Shown here: in pieces, positions 10,673 through 20,817 of the stretch
Layout of the letters: every line of letters begins with the position of its first letter
Numbering within the stretch: the stretch's first letter is position 1
Notes under the pieces: model-generated
The model's database searches: none
The model's input: only the letters and a program-made list of their open reading frames with translations
What the model was told of the DNA's origin: nothing
Program-made: the position numbers and the translations under genes
DNA from: Platanthera guangdongensis
Taxonomy: Eukaryota > Streptophyta > Magnoliopsida > Asparagales > Orchidaceae
Length of the DNA: 64,000 bases
Reading direction: 5' to 3'
NCBI GenBank assembly: GCA_039583875.1
Contig: CM077151.1
Location: 23,554,208-23,618,207, forward strand

Positions 10673-10863
10673 TGTAGAGAAATGGTGCAAACCTCGTATA
10701 TGCTTCTTAATTAATAAAATACAAGTATGAGTACAAATATATAGGAGAGAAGGAAGAGAGAATCATATACAAAGAATGTGGGACTAAACAAGAGGGTCAA
10801 GTGGGCTTATAAATGGGCCACATTAATGAGCTTTTACATCTTTTTTCCTAATATTATCTAACA
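10673..10863 (-). repeat. 5' LTR of Ale-type Copia (191 bp)
   Basis: TG...CA ended. The minus strand begins TGTTAGATAATATTAGG and ends ACCATTTCTCTACA. It aligns along its whole length to 5626-5818, with only scattered differences in the stretches compared by eye. Confidence 0.9.
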
Positions 10864-11032
10864 GAAACATAGGAGGATGACATCAAAGAATTTGTCAGAT
10901 GTGGCACTTGGTAGCTCAAGATGAAGAAAACAAAGTAAGCTTGAATCTCTCAACAAATGGAGAGGACAACACTCTTAAACTCATAAGAGGACTGCGGATT
11001 AGACAAATATTCTCATAACCTAATAACCCAAC

Positions 11033-12216
11033 TGATGGGGATCCATCAGATCATGCACCGGGAGGGGTTCGTCGGGGTTCGCCGCAAGGCAGGACCCACG
11101 TTCGTGTACTCGCGCAGGAATTGATCGGATCGCCGACCTGACTCCGCAGATGCGTCTAGATCCACGTCGCAAATTAATTTCATATATTACTTTATTATTT
11201 TAACATTTATTTTGATGTATTTGGGTAGCTCAACCACCGGTTAATCATAGTCGTCGATGGTGGGATGACCTAGTTGCTTTTTTATTATAAATATGATGTT
11301 AGTGGGCTATTGCAGGTTTTGGAGATTTCAATCCTGGAATCTCACGATCACCCCACGGTGCCGACTCTGTGGAACCCTAGGTGACGACTCCTAGGCGCTC
11401 ATCCTTCCGCCCAAGATACTACACAACCATAGCCCTCTTTTTCCCCACCTCCAATCACTCTACCACCGCCCGAAGCCTCCCCATACCGCTGGCTGAAAGT
11501 TGCCCCCTCTTTCCAACAGCAGTCAGACCTCTTCAACCCATCCACCGCCGCCCCAAGCCTCCCAACCACCCAACTTCACCGCCGACCCCCTCCTCCCCAT
11601 TTTGAAGCCACTGCCGCTCATATGCCCCCCTACAGTCGTCGGCTTCATATCTGGAAGCCTCCGCCAACCCCTCCTCCCCATGATTCATCCGCCCCCTTCC
11701 AATCCAACACCTCCCCCTTGTCACCAGCCACCCTCAGCAACACCCCCTCCTCTGTGGCACCACTCCCAGCCCCCCGTTGTCCGATCTACCTCCCACCGTC
11801 TGGATCCTCTCCCGCACACCCAGATTTAGTGCGAAAAAACTCTCTATTTGGTGAGTCACTTGTTGTATTGAACTATCATTTTCAGCATTACTTATTGAAT
11901 TAGGTATTATTATTTTGCTTGGATATATTGTCTGTGGAAAGAACGCTTCGAATTGCTTGTGACTTGCAGGTGGGTTCCATTTGCCGCGAGTTTTGCCTTA
12001 GCCCTCCGAGCGGAGGAAAGCCATTAATTGTTTGCTTCTTGAATGCTTATTTTGTTTTCAAATATTCTTGTGTGGGTTGACTATTATTGTTGCTCGTACT
12101 TAATTCGTCACCGTCACAGACGGTATCATTGCATATAGACTAAGACTAGCGTTCCTAGTCTTCATTTTCATCCCTAGCAGTCTAGGTTCTATGCACCCCT
12201 AGCCTACCCTACATCA
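11033..12216 (+). mobile_element. Solo LTR (1184 bp) with 5-bp target duplication CCAAC
   Basis: It starts TGATGGGGATCCATCAGATC and ends CTAGCCTACCCTACATCA, so the ends are TGATG...CATCA. It is flanked by CCAAC at 11028-11032 and 12217-12221. A homologous LTR in opposite orientation occupies 29665-31071. A TATA box (TATTATAAATA) lies near 11283. No internal domain remains, as expected after LTR-LTR recombination. Family unknown, probably Ty3/Gypsy. Pro/Ser-rich reading frames at 11381-11903 are not coding evidence. Confidence 0.92.
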
Positions 12217-12679
12217 CCAACAACAAAGTGCAGATGGTGAAAAGGTAAAATGAGCATACCATGGTGAGATTACTGGCAACATGAAAAAGAACCAACAATA
12301 TTAGAAAATAGACTTAGGTGATTTGTGTATGTGCAATAAAGATTAGAAAATGTACCAAATTGACAAGTGGATAGAGTTACTGCCAAAAATTTACCACCTC
12401 AGGCAACACTCGACAGAAACAGAGGGAAAATGAGGACAAATGAAAATTCATAAAACTGGCCCCAATTACTTGAATGGTCAGGATGAAAATAATGAGTCCA
12501 TTAGCTTTTTATAAACTAAGTTCATATAACTTAATGGAACCTTTTCTAGAATAATTTTTTTAAACATAAAATATGAATGATGTCAGATAAGTGGGCAATT
12601 AAAGAAAATGCAAATCTTCCTTATAGTGGTATTTTAAAACAAATTACTTCGGTAAATAAATCCAGTTTGAGAAGGAGAC
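12217..12679. other. Intronic sequence next to exon E
   Basis: Ordinary AT-rich intron DNA between exon E and the solo LTR. No further exon of the gene is visible here; the next one is exon F at 2165. Confidence 0.5.
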
Positions 12680-12749
12680 CTTCACAGCAAACTGAATAAT
12701 CATCATAAAGTTCATCTAGAAAAGGTCTAGTCAACTTCTCAGTTTCTTC
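12680..12749 (-). CDS. ATXR2: ATXR2-like exon E
   Basis: This 70-bp exon follows acceptor TTGTTGCAG and has donor GTCTCC. It encodes EETEKLTRPFLDELYDDY and then SVCCE, leaving one G. That G pairs with GG of exon F, 10.5 kb away, to give Gly, so the join reads SVCCEGTAFFPLQS as in the ATXR2 family. The donor is weak beyond the GT, which fits a junction dependent on exon definition next to a very long intron. Confidence 0.83.
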
Positions 12750-12817
12750 CTGCAACAAAAAAGTTTTTCATGAAGGTTTATGCAAAAACTTTTTGACCTT
12801 GGAAATAAATGTTCGAC

Positions 12818-12887
12818 CTTATTGGGAGATGGAAGATCATCAACATATATGAAGTAGTCCTCAACTGGTGATGCCACGACAAGACCA
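12818..12887 (-). CDS. ATXR2: ATXR2-like exon D
   Basis: This 70-bp exon lies between acceptor AATATTACAG and donor GTCGAA. One T completes Leu. Twenty-three codons follow, reading GLVVASPVEDYF and then IYVDDLPSPNK, ending in phase 0. It belongs to the family segment just before the SET core. The following intron is only 68 bp and ends TTTTTTGTTGCAG. Confidence 0.83.
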
Positions 12888-13023
12888 CTGTAATATTAAG
12901 ATCCAAATATGTCAACTAACTTTAACTAACATTAAGAGGTGATGAATGCATTCACAAACTTGCTTCACTAATCAAACTGATGAAACGACTTCATAACTAG
13001 CAGAACTAGAATTTGTTACTTAC

Positions 13024-13078
13024 AGATTATTGAGCTCAAACATGCCAATAATGTGGCCATATATTTCAAGTGAGAACA
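13024..13078 (-). CDS. ATXR2: ATXR2-like exon C
   Basis: This 55-bp exon lies between acceptor AATTCTGCAG and the strong donor GTAAGT. It begins with two nucleotides completing Leu, encodes FSLEIYGHIIGMFELNN and ends with CT of another Leu codon. The IGMFELNNL stretch is highly characteristic of ATXR2-type SET proteins. The flanking introns are 96 and 136 bp, normal plant sizes, in contrast with the two giant introns. Confidence 0.84.
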
Positions 13079-13174
13079 CTGCAGAATTAAGATGAATGAT
13101 TGTGAACTCTTGTTAAGGCATTAGGAAATAGGACAAACTCTGGCAATAATCAGCACTGAGACAATAGTGTTTAC

Positions 13175-13223
13175 ATGGTGCACACTCAATGTTGAAGATG
13201 GCTTCCTTCAGAAGTTGTAGAGA
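13175..13223 (-). CDS. ATXR2: ATXR2-like exon B
   Basis: This 49-bp exon lies between acceptor TTTCTTCTTCCAG and donor GTAAAC. It starts in phase 0 and encodes SLQLLKEAIFNIECAP plus one nucleotide (T). That T joins TG of the next exon to give Leu, producing the APLFSLEIYG transition expected in ATXR2 proteins. Reading straight through the donor gives an unrelated peptide and a stop. The upstream intron is the 40-kb one. Confidence 0.82.
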
Positions 13224-13713
13224 CTGGAAGAAGAAATGTAATAGAAAATGAGTTTCAAATAGATACAAACAATAGGGAGAGTAATGAAATAAAGGCAATG
13301 TTACAGCCAAAGAGAATAGTGTCTCAAAAAGAAAGATTCAAACACATTCCACACCAATACATCAATACACATATGTAGGAGATGAAATTTTCTTCAAAAA
13401 AATTTGTGCCTATCCTCATCCTCCCATCTTCAAATTTTAAAGAACATTATCTTCTATGACATGAAAATGGCTTACAGCTGAGCACATTCATTTTACTCTT
13501 CCATTTAATTAATTAAAGCCGTCAAATTCATATCACAAGATTGTCATTCATCAATAACTGGTGCGATGTGTCCCCAATCCGGGGTCCAATAACAACCCGT
13601 CAAGCGTAATGTATCGGGTCTTCTACACCAATAAGAGATCGCGACATGCTTCCCACCCGGGATTGTCCTCGCATGACGATATAATCTCCGCCGCAACGAT
13701 TTTTCGTGAAGTC
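13224..13713. other. Intron sequence upstream of exon B
   Basis: Ordinary intron up to about 13550. From about 13560 GC-rich sequence precedes the chromovirus LTR and is probably an older insertion that I cannot classify. Confidence 0.4.
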
Positions 13714-14031
13714 TGTTATGGGCCTACTCGGAGCAGTGGCCGGAGTAGTGGTCGGAGGCGGAGATGATGGTGGTGGAGGATACAACTGAGCTCTAACCGC
13801 GGCTTCCTAAGCAGGGTTGCTTGTTAGAGGAGAGAGCTACCAAGACCTCACACAAGAGAATAGGAAAATAGATTGATTTTATTCATGACATAAACAAGAC
13901 CCCAAGGGCCCCTTAAATAGACACATACAAGAGCATTACCGTAATTTGTCAGACACACAATAATAAAGCGAACAACATACAATTCGATAATAGACTATAA
14001 TAAAGATAACGATGTCATAAAAATAACACTG
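13714..14031 (-). repeat. Chromovirus 3' LTR, left part
   Basis: It begins TGTTATGGGCC on the plus strand and matches 28823 onward and 31337 onward. It breaks at 14031 where the SIRE element inserted. The final CACTG (14027-14031) was duplicated by that insertion. Confidence 0.88.
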
Positions 14032-15943
14032 TGAAAGTGCAGGTTAGATCTGAAATACTCTAGAGGGGGGTGAATAGAATATTGTGCTTACTTCAAACTT
14101 TTTACAACTTTTGTTGTAAGCCTAGGTGAACAGGTCAGCAAATAAGGAAAACAAACACAACAACCTATCTAATCACAGAACAACACAACCAAAACAAAAA
14201 GAAGGGCAACCAGACGACACAAGAAATTTTAAAGTTGTTCCCCAACCTGGGTACATCCACTCTTCTACCACCCTGGTAGGAATCCACTCAGGTTTTTGAT
14301 CAGGTGTCTGACACCAATGAGCTTTTGTTCAGGTGCTCAAAAACCAAACCTCAAGTCTTTTGGAAGGAGACTTGCAACCAGAATAATTTTGAAGGGAATT
14401 AAAACCTTGTACAGGAATTGGAAATAAGGGTGATGGGATCTTCTCTTTCTCAATATCAACTGAGAAGACTTGTGGATTGATTGTAGCAGATTTTGCTCCC
14501 CCTGAGATCTTGAGTGTATCAGCAAAACTGGAGCACTGCTTCAGGGTGATAGGTCTTCAAAGACCTAGAATGCCTGGACCAGAAATTGTTCAGGAACTTC
14601 TTTGACAGATTGAAATTTGTTGTCCTTTGAAGTTGTCCTGCAGAGTTGAAGGAAGAAGACTCTTGATAGAATTTGATTGTTCTTCTTCTCCTTCTTGAAT
14701 ATGTTCTCTGGTCAGGCTGATTGCATTAGAAATTTTGATTTGAGTATGATTGTTCTTCTGTGCAATCTGAGTGTCTGTCTTGCTTGTTGTTGTGTATTGT
14801 TACTGATTGATTCTTTTCTTTCTGTGTCTCTTTTTCTGACTGGGGAACATTCAAAATTTGAATGTTGAGCAGTAATTGCAGTCGGCCTTGGAAGGAAGCG
14901 GCAATCAATAATTTCTCTAACTGTCACATGGAAAAACGGCATGTATTAATCCAAAGTCAATGCGCGTTCCAACGGTAACATTCCGAGAAGATCTGGCATT
15001 AATAACTCTGGAATCATCGCCAAGAAACGGGACAGGAAACTGGAAGAAGACCTAGTCTGGAATCGTCGAACGAAGAACACAATTCGTCGAGCTGAGTTTG
15101 AGTTCGTCGAGCTGAGCTTGAGAGAGTTCGTCGACCAGACAATCTTCATTAGTCGAACAGACAATCTTCATTAGTCGAACAGACAATCTTCATTAGTCGA
15201 ACAGACAATCTTCATTCGTGGAGCTGAGAATCAAATTCGTCGAGCAGATAACAGTTCTGGACTTAGTCAAAATATTCTGCATCTGTTGATATTCAGTGTC
15301 GACATAAGCTGGTGTCGACTGATTGATCTTGGTGTCGACTCAAATCTTCTGGTGTCGACATGAGCTGGTGTTGACTGATATCCTGGTGTCGACACAAATC
15401 CTCTGGTGTCGACATAAATTGACTGGTGTCGACACATGCCCTAAGTGTCGACACAAATACTCTGAGTTCAGAAATCGTCGAGTAGAGTACTGCATTCGTC
15501 GACCTGAGAAGCTGACTTCGTCGACCTGAGGAGTTGAGAACTTGAGGTCCAAGTTCGTCGAGCTCAGAATCTAATTCGTCGACCAAAGTTTGAAGCTGGA
15601 CTTAGAAAAATTCTGAAGTTGTCCTGGCTTTAGCTTGATGTAGAAACTGAGTTCGTCGAACAGAGAACTAAGATCGTCGAGCTCAGCACTAAGAATTGTC
15701 TCACGATCGTCGAGCGCAAAACTCCTTTCGTCGAGCTGAGTTCGACGAACGTCGAACTCACTTAACTTAGTCTTGAAATCCTCTAAGTCTGGAGTCTCTG
15801 ATGGTCTTGTTGAAAGCTGGTCCATCTAAAGTTGAACCTAAGGACTTGGCCTAGACTCTAGGACACAAAATTGACCCTGGCTATACATGATGGGTCACAT
15901 CCTAAGTCAGTGAACCTAGCCCAAATCAACTAGGGATCCAACA
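14032..15943 (-). repeat. SIRE 3' LTR (1912 bp)
   Basis: The minus strand begins TGTTGGATCCCTAG and ends ACCTGCACTTTCA. It holds tandem blocks: four 22-bp units (GTCGAACAGACAATCTTCAT type, about 15132-15218), several TTCGTCGAGCTGAG units, and about nine GTGTCGAC-centred units (15290-15460). It differs from the 5' LTR in unit numbers and a few percent of bases. Confidence 0.93.
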
Positions 15944-15958
15944 ATCTCCCCCTATTTG
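15944..15958 (-). promoter_or_regulatory. SIRE polypurine tract
   Basis: The minus strand reads CAAATAGGGGGAGAT immediately before the TG of the 3' LTR, where plus-strand DNA synthesis is primed. Confidence 0.88.
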
Positions 15959-16137
15959 GGTGAGGTCACTAACAAAGACTCAAAAATAGAAACAAACAGA
16001 TAAACAAAACAAGAAAAGAGATATATCTGGCAGAGAATTACCAACACATGCAGTAGATATATATATACACAGTTTTGTTTAAACAGATAGCATAGTTTGA
16101 AAAACAAAAACGGACAGAAATAGAAACAACATGAAAA

Positions 16138-17658
16138 TTACTTCTTTTGCTTCTTCTGCTTGGACCTGTCTTCAGTTGGTTTCTCTCCTGGCTTCTTGAA
16201 AATGATTTCTCTCTTGGGATCTGAAGCATGAGCCTTTGTCATAGTCATATCAGCTGCCCCAATAATGTTCAATGATGTAGCTCTGGGGACAACTGCTTCT
16301 GGATGGAGTTTCATATAGTCATCAACATTAAACAATTTATTACCTTTGTCAAACTTTTTCAACTCTTCCCTTCTATACTTTGACATTGTTGTGAATCTTG
16401 ATGTATCTTTTCCTTCAGCCTTGGCTTTATTGATTAAACATAGTCCAATTAATTCCTGATATCTAGCCATTCTTGCAGTATTTGCAGTTTCAGGATCTTC
16501 AAAAGGAGTTGGAGGAGAGTAAGGTCTTTTTGGACTATCAGCTTTTTGTGCTTCAGAGGTTTGTTGTTGCTGCTGCTGATGCTTTTGTTGACTACCTGAG
16601 GATGGCTGCCTCTGCTGGCTGCTTCCAGATGATCTCCTTGACTGTCTCTGATATGTTTGCATGGGGGCAGATCTCTGGGAGCTAGAGCCACTGGCACCAG
16701 CTGCTGGAGGAGGAGGAGGAGGATCCTTTCTGAATCTGTGCACTGGAGGAGGGGAATATCTCCTACTTCTCTTTCTTTCCTTCTGTTGGTTCTTTGACAA
16801 CCACATCCATGCAGGCATTCCCTTGTAAGGTGCAACATTGTGCAGAATATAATAAGGGGTGTCAGCAGTGGGATTTGGCTTGGGAGCTGGAGGAGGAGGA
16901 GCCTTCCTTTTCTTAGATAACATCTTCTTTTTCTTACTGACAGCATCTTCATCTGAGTCATCATCATCATCATCTTCACTGTTAGAATCAGAACCCTGAG
17001 GGTTATCATACAAGGCATTCAAAGCTTTCAAAGCTTTATCAGAAACAACAGCCTTTTCTGTAGAAGCAGGGGCAGAAGTTGAGGATTCTGGAACTGGAGT
17101 TTCATCAACAGTAGAAGAAGTAACTGTACAGGAATCAGAAATGATAGAGGCAGAGCTTTCAGCTGCTGTCTTGTTCTCTTCTTCAATGTCAGCTAGTATT
17201 AGCTCATCCAAATCTGGTATAGGAGAGTCATCCATGACAAAGCTTGGGGCTGAGGTGTCTTCTGGAATGACTTCTGAACTGTCTGCAGAGATTGAAGCTG
17301 GGATAGCAAAACTGTCACAGAGTTGCTTAGCAACTTCTGGACTTACTGGAGAGGTGTAGGGTACAATGGCCAAATGTGGCTTAGCAGAGGGTAACTGTAC
17401 AAAAATAGTATCAAAATTTCTTAACAAAACAGATAAATTAACTGTGGGATTTAACTGGAAATCACCAACAGGTTTTATTTGCTCAACTGACTCATCCAAA
17501 TTAATGTCAGTGTCCATAAAATGAATTAACTCAATCATCTCAGAATCAAAAGCTGTCAAAATTTCTGTATCTGTATCTGAATCTGCATCTGTTGTAGAGG
17601 GAACTACTGCTGTGACTGCTGCTGCTGCTGCATCTGCTGCAACTTCATCACTGAGCAT
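16138..17658 (-). CDS. SIRE env-like ORF, C-terminal part (506 aa, open)
   Basis: This 506-codon frame is uninterrupted. It lies between pol and the 3' LTR, the position of the env-like gene of SIRE elements. The N-terminal 250 residues are acidic and Ser/Thr-rich. An acidic run follows (EDDDDDDSDED), then a Lys-rich patch KKKKMLSKKRK, Pro runs, a Gln/Ser-rich stretch (KHQQQQQQTSE) and a Lys-rich C-terminus (RSKQKKQKK). I see no convincing signal peptide or membrane segment, so an envelope role is unsupported. The basic patches suggest a nucleic-acid-binding or nuclear protein. It was probably joined to the frame at 17604-18791, from which it is now out of frame. Confidence 0.65.
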   Translation of the reverse strand: MLSDEVAADAAAAAVTAVVPSTTDADSDTDTEILTAFDSEMIELIHFMDTDINLDESVEQIKPVGDFQLNPTVNLSVLLRNFDTIFVQLPSAKPHLAIVPYTSPVSPEVAKQLCDSFAIPASISADSSEVIPEDTSAPSFVMDDSPIPDLDELILADIEEENKTAAESSASIISDSCTVTSSTVDETPVPESSTSAPASTEKAVVSDKALKALNALYDNPQGSDSNSEDDDDDDSDEDAVSKKKKMLSKKRKAPPPPAPKPNPTADTPYYILHNVAPYKGMPAWMWLSKNQQKERKRSRRYSPPPVHRFRKDPPPPPPAAGASGSSSQRSAPMQTYQRQSRRSSGSSQQRQPSSGSQQKHQQQQQQTSEAQKADSPKRPYSPPTPFEDPETANTARMARYQELIGLCLINKAKAEGKDTSRFTTMSKYRREELKKFDKGNKLFNVDDYMKLHPEAVVPRATSLNIIGAADMTMTKAHASDPKREIIFKKPGEKPTEDRSKQKKQKK

Positions 17659-18974
17659 CTCCCCCTGCCTGGGTTCAGGAGAATCTGGAGCCAGCCCCTG
17701 GATGAAGAGGGGACAGCAGATAGGGCAGAAATCTGGGCAGATAAAGAATTGATGGAGGTCACAAGAAGTGTGATGGCCTCTTGGATGAGAGATTTGATGA
17801 GGGGAGTGAGCAAGGATATGATGGTAGATGGATCAAATGGGGAAGTGGAAGAGGATGGAATAACATGAGTGTGATGAGTGGATGGAGATGAAGATGTAAT
17901 GGGGGCATCTGGCATGACAACATCTGTGGGTATGGTGTAAGATGGAATGGAGGATAAGTGAGGGGGAAGAGGAGACTGAGGAGGTGTAGGAATATGAGTG
18001 TCATGAGGTGACGCTGGAGGTGTTGGAATATTGGTGATGTCCAGAGGTGGAGATGGGGGTGGAGTAGGCATAGAGATATGTTGTGGTGATGAAGAAACAT
18101 GAGTGGGGGAAGTTGGAGGAATTTGAAGAGAGGTTGATGATGGAAGATGAGTTGCTGGAGGAGGTTGTGGAGATGGAATGACCTCTTCAGCAGGGAGGGG
18201 AGTGGCCTTTACAGCCCTGGTGCTCTCAGAAGTTTGGATGGAAGAGGAAGAAGCCTTTGAGGGCTTGGAGATAGTCCTCTCCCATCTGCCGAACAAGGCG
18301 CAGGTGAGGCGCTTGCTGGCATTTATGAAGATGGTCGGGGACACCATGCATTCACCAGCCTTCTCTTGAAGAAAAATTCCCAAAATTCTGTCGAAGCAGA
18401 CTTCCTTCTTGCTATTCTTTTTCTTTATCAACTCAAAGAAGATTGTGCCCCAGTTAACCTGTCTCTTGTTCACCACGGCGCACATAACCAGGAATTGGTA
18501 GCGGGTGATGTAGTCGTGCGCTGAGTGCTTTCCCATTAGCACTTTTCCTACAATGTCCGCCAGAAACTGGTACGCGGCAGACAGTTGCTTCTTCAACAGC
18601 TTATTAGGATTGCTTCCTGAAAAACCCATTAGCTTCAGCATATCACCAAACTCTTCAGAATCCATGTCCATATTATCTTCTCCATTGATTAGGCCAAAAA
18701 TCTCAGACAGAATTGCGGGAGATAATGAAACAACAGTACTCCCGATAGTTCCGGTCAAGGTATCATCCTCAGAAACAGACGATGTATACACTCATTCTCT
18801 GATTTCAGTTGAGTGCAGTTTAATTCGCCTGGTCATGAAATCCTTTAGATGAAGTTCTTCTAGCAGTTCCAAGATATAGAGAAAGATGGGGTCAGAAAGT
18901 TGAAACGAATCGAAGTCCATATCGAAACCAGTATCAAACTTCATTGCGGCGAGGGTGCTTGCTGGAATCGCCAT
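17604..18974 (-). pseudogene. SIRE env-like ORF, N-terminal part (broken)
   Basis: From the Met at 18974 (MAIPASTLAAMKFDTGFDMD) the frame runs 60 codons to a TGA at about 18792, then stays open for 395 more codons to 17604. The middle, with AAYQFLADIVGKVLMGKHS, RYQFLVMCAVVNKRQVNWG and FDRILGIFLQEKAGECM, resembles the putative plant transposon protein domain found in retroelement third ORFs. A long Pro/Ser/His-rich tail follows. The frame ends in a Gln-rich run overlapping the start of the 506-aa frame, so a frameshift lies near 17604-17660. Confidence 0.6.
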
Positions 18975-19380
18975 TGATGACCTGCAAGAAAATCACAGAG
19001 AAAAACGGCGATCAAGAGCAAAAGAACTGAAAGAGCGGGACGGAGGTCGAAAAAAACCTAGATATAAGATTTTCAGAATATGAATCGACAATCTCCGTTC
19101 CACGAAAAAGAAAAATTCTTCGAACTGAGCTCGACGAAATAAATTATAGACAGATAATTCGTCGATCTCATCCAGAAGAATCGAAAACAGTTCGTCGAAC
19201 TCCGTTCGACGAAACGTCTTCTGAAGCAAAGTTCGTCGATCTCCGGTCGACGAAAATTGTTTCCACACACAGAGAATTCGTCGATCTTCGGTCGACGAGA
19301 ATCTCTCAAACTTTCCTTAATTCGTCGAACTCCGTTCGACGAACTCTGGAAAATTCGTCGAATGCAGACAGAAGTTAATT
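18975..19380 (-). repeat. TTCGTCGA-motif cluster between pol and the env-like ORF
   Basis: About ten copies of TTCGTCGA or its complement TCGACGAA occur in 400 bp, often as facing pairs such as TTCGTCGATCTCCGGTCGAC. The same motif is repeated in the LTRs and inside pol (22780-23030). The block is largely non-coding. Confidence 0.75.
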
Positions 19381-19383
19381 TAA

Positions 19384-20814
19384 CTCTTCTCCATTAATCA
19401 TTCCCAGTTGATTTATAAAGAACAGATGAGTTTTCTCATCCAAGGGCTTGGTGAAAATGTCTGCTCTCTGTAAATCAGTAGGAATATGGATTAAGTTAAT
19501 TTTTTTTTTGTCTACATTATCTTTAATGAAATGATGTATTATTTCAATATGTTTAGTCCTAAAATGATGAACTGGATTCTGTGCTATAGCAATAACACTA
19601 GTATTATCACAAAATAATGTTGAATTATTTAAGTTGACACCATAGTCTAGGAGTTGATTTTATATCCATAACATATGTGAACAGCAGCTGACAGCAGCCA
19701 TGTATTCTGCTTCTGCAGTTGATGTAGACACAGATGTCTGCTTTTTACAAAACCAGGAGACAAGTCTCATACCAAGGAACTGGCAAGTTCCAGAGGTACT
19801 CTTCCTGTCCACTCTACATCCAGCATAGTCAGCATCTGAGTATCCAGTTAACTCAAATTCTGACTCTACAGGATACCAGAGTCCTAGATTAGGACAATTC
19901 TTTATATATCTCAAAATTCTTTTTAGGAAAATAAGGTGAGATTCTTTAGGGTTCACTTGAAATCTAGCACAAAGGCATGTGACAAACATTATATCAGGTC
20001 TGCTAGCTGTTAGGTATAATAGGGATCCAACAATTGTCCTATAATGCTTCTGATTTACAGGTTTCCCTGCTGCATCAGAATCCACAACAGCATTTGTAGT
20101 CATAGGGGTTTTCATTCCTGAAGCATCACCCATCCTAAATTTCTTAATAAGCTTTTTAGCATACTTAGCTTGGGAGAGGAAGATACCATCAGGGAGCTGC
20201 TTCACTTGGAGACCAAGGAAGTAGGAAAGCTCACTCATGCTACTCATCTCAAATTTAGAATGCATGAGGTCAGCAAACCTCTTGCACAATTTGGGATCAG
20301 TAGACCCAAAAATAATGTCATCCACATATATTTGTACTAACAATATTTGCTCCTTATGATGTCTAGTGAAAAGGGTTTTATCTATGGTTCTTCTTGTAAA
20401 TTTATGCTCTAAAAGAAAGCTTGATAATGTCTCATACCAAGCTCTTGGAGCTTGCTTTAAACCATAGAGAGCTTTATGCAATTTAAATACAAAAGAGGGA
20501 TAAGTTAGAGAGATAAAACATGTAGGTTGTTCTACATAAACCTCTTCTTGAATTACTCTATTCAAGAATGCACTCTTGACATCCATTTGGAAGACTTTAA
20601 ATCTCTTGTGAGCTGCATAGGCAAGGAAGATTCTTATGGCCTCTAACCTTGCAACAGGGGCAAAGGTTTGGTCATAATCAAATTCTTCCTCTTGCCTGTA
20701 GCCTTGAGCAACAAGCCTTGCATTGTTCCTCATTATGTTGCCTTGAGCATCCAACTTGTTCCTGTAGACCCATTTGGTTCCAATAACTGGGTAGTTATGG
20801 GGTCTTGGAACCAA
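19384..20814 (-). pseudogene. SIRE reverse transcriptase and RNase H
   Basis: Residues near the start read GTKWVYRNKLDAQGNIMRNN. Then follow RLVAQGYRQEEEFDYDQTFA, FQMDVKSAFLN, KALYGLKQAPRAWYE and the catalytic QIYVDDIIFGST. RNase H starts with GYSDADYAG, then STSTAEAEYMAAVSCC. The frame is open for 384 codons to a TAA at about 19660, just after the MLWI motif. Beyond that stop the same frame continues cleanly (LFCDNTSVIAIAQNPVHHF, RTKHIEI) to about 19384. A single nonsense change therefore truncates an otherwise intact RNase H. Confidence 0.88.
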
Positions 20815-20817
20815 ATC

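Larger units (their letters stand above)
5626..10863 (-). mobile_element. Ale-type Ty1/Copia retrotransposon, both LTRs present
   Basis: A 5.2-kb minus-strand element with LTRs of 193 and 191 bp, an iMet-type PBS, a PPT, and gag-PR-IN-RT-RH in Copia order. The short LTRs and the ARRPDDFVLSQRKYCLDLL and [11 protein letters not shown] regions point to the Ale/Retrofit lineage. Flanks AAAAC (5621-5625) and GAAAC (10864-10868) are a probable target duplication with one mismatch. Stops and frameshifts occur in every domain. It sits in the 10.5-kb ATXR2-like intron, in sense orientation. Confidence 0.9.

Noticed and set aside
11381..11903. Pro/Ser/Thr-rich frames of 74-109 codons
   Set aside because: They lie inside a solo LTR with a target duplication. 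Composition reflects CT-rich LTR sequence.
16449..18852. Antisense and shadow frames across the SIRE env-like region
   Set aside because: They overlap the longer minus-strand frames, have no family resemblance and follow the codon structure of the main frame.
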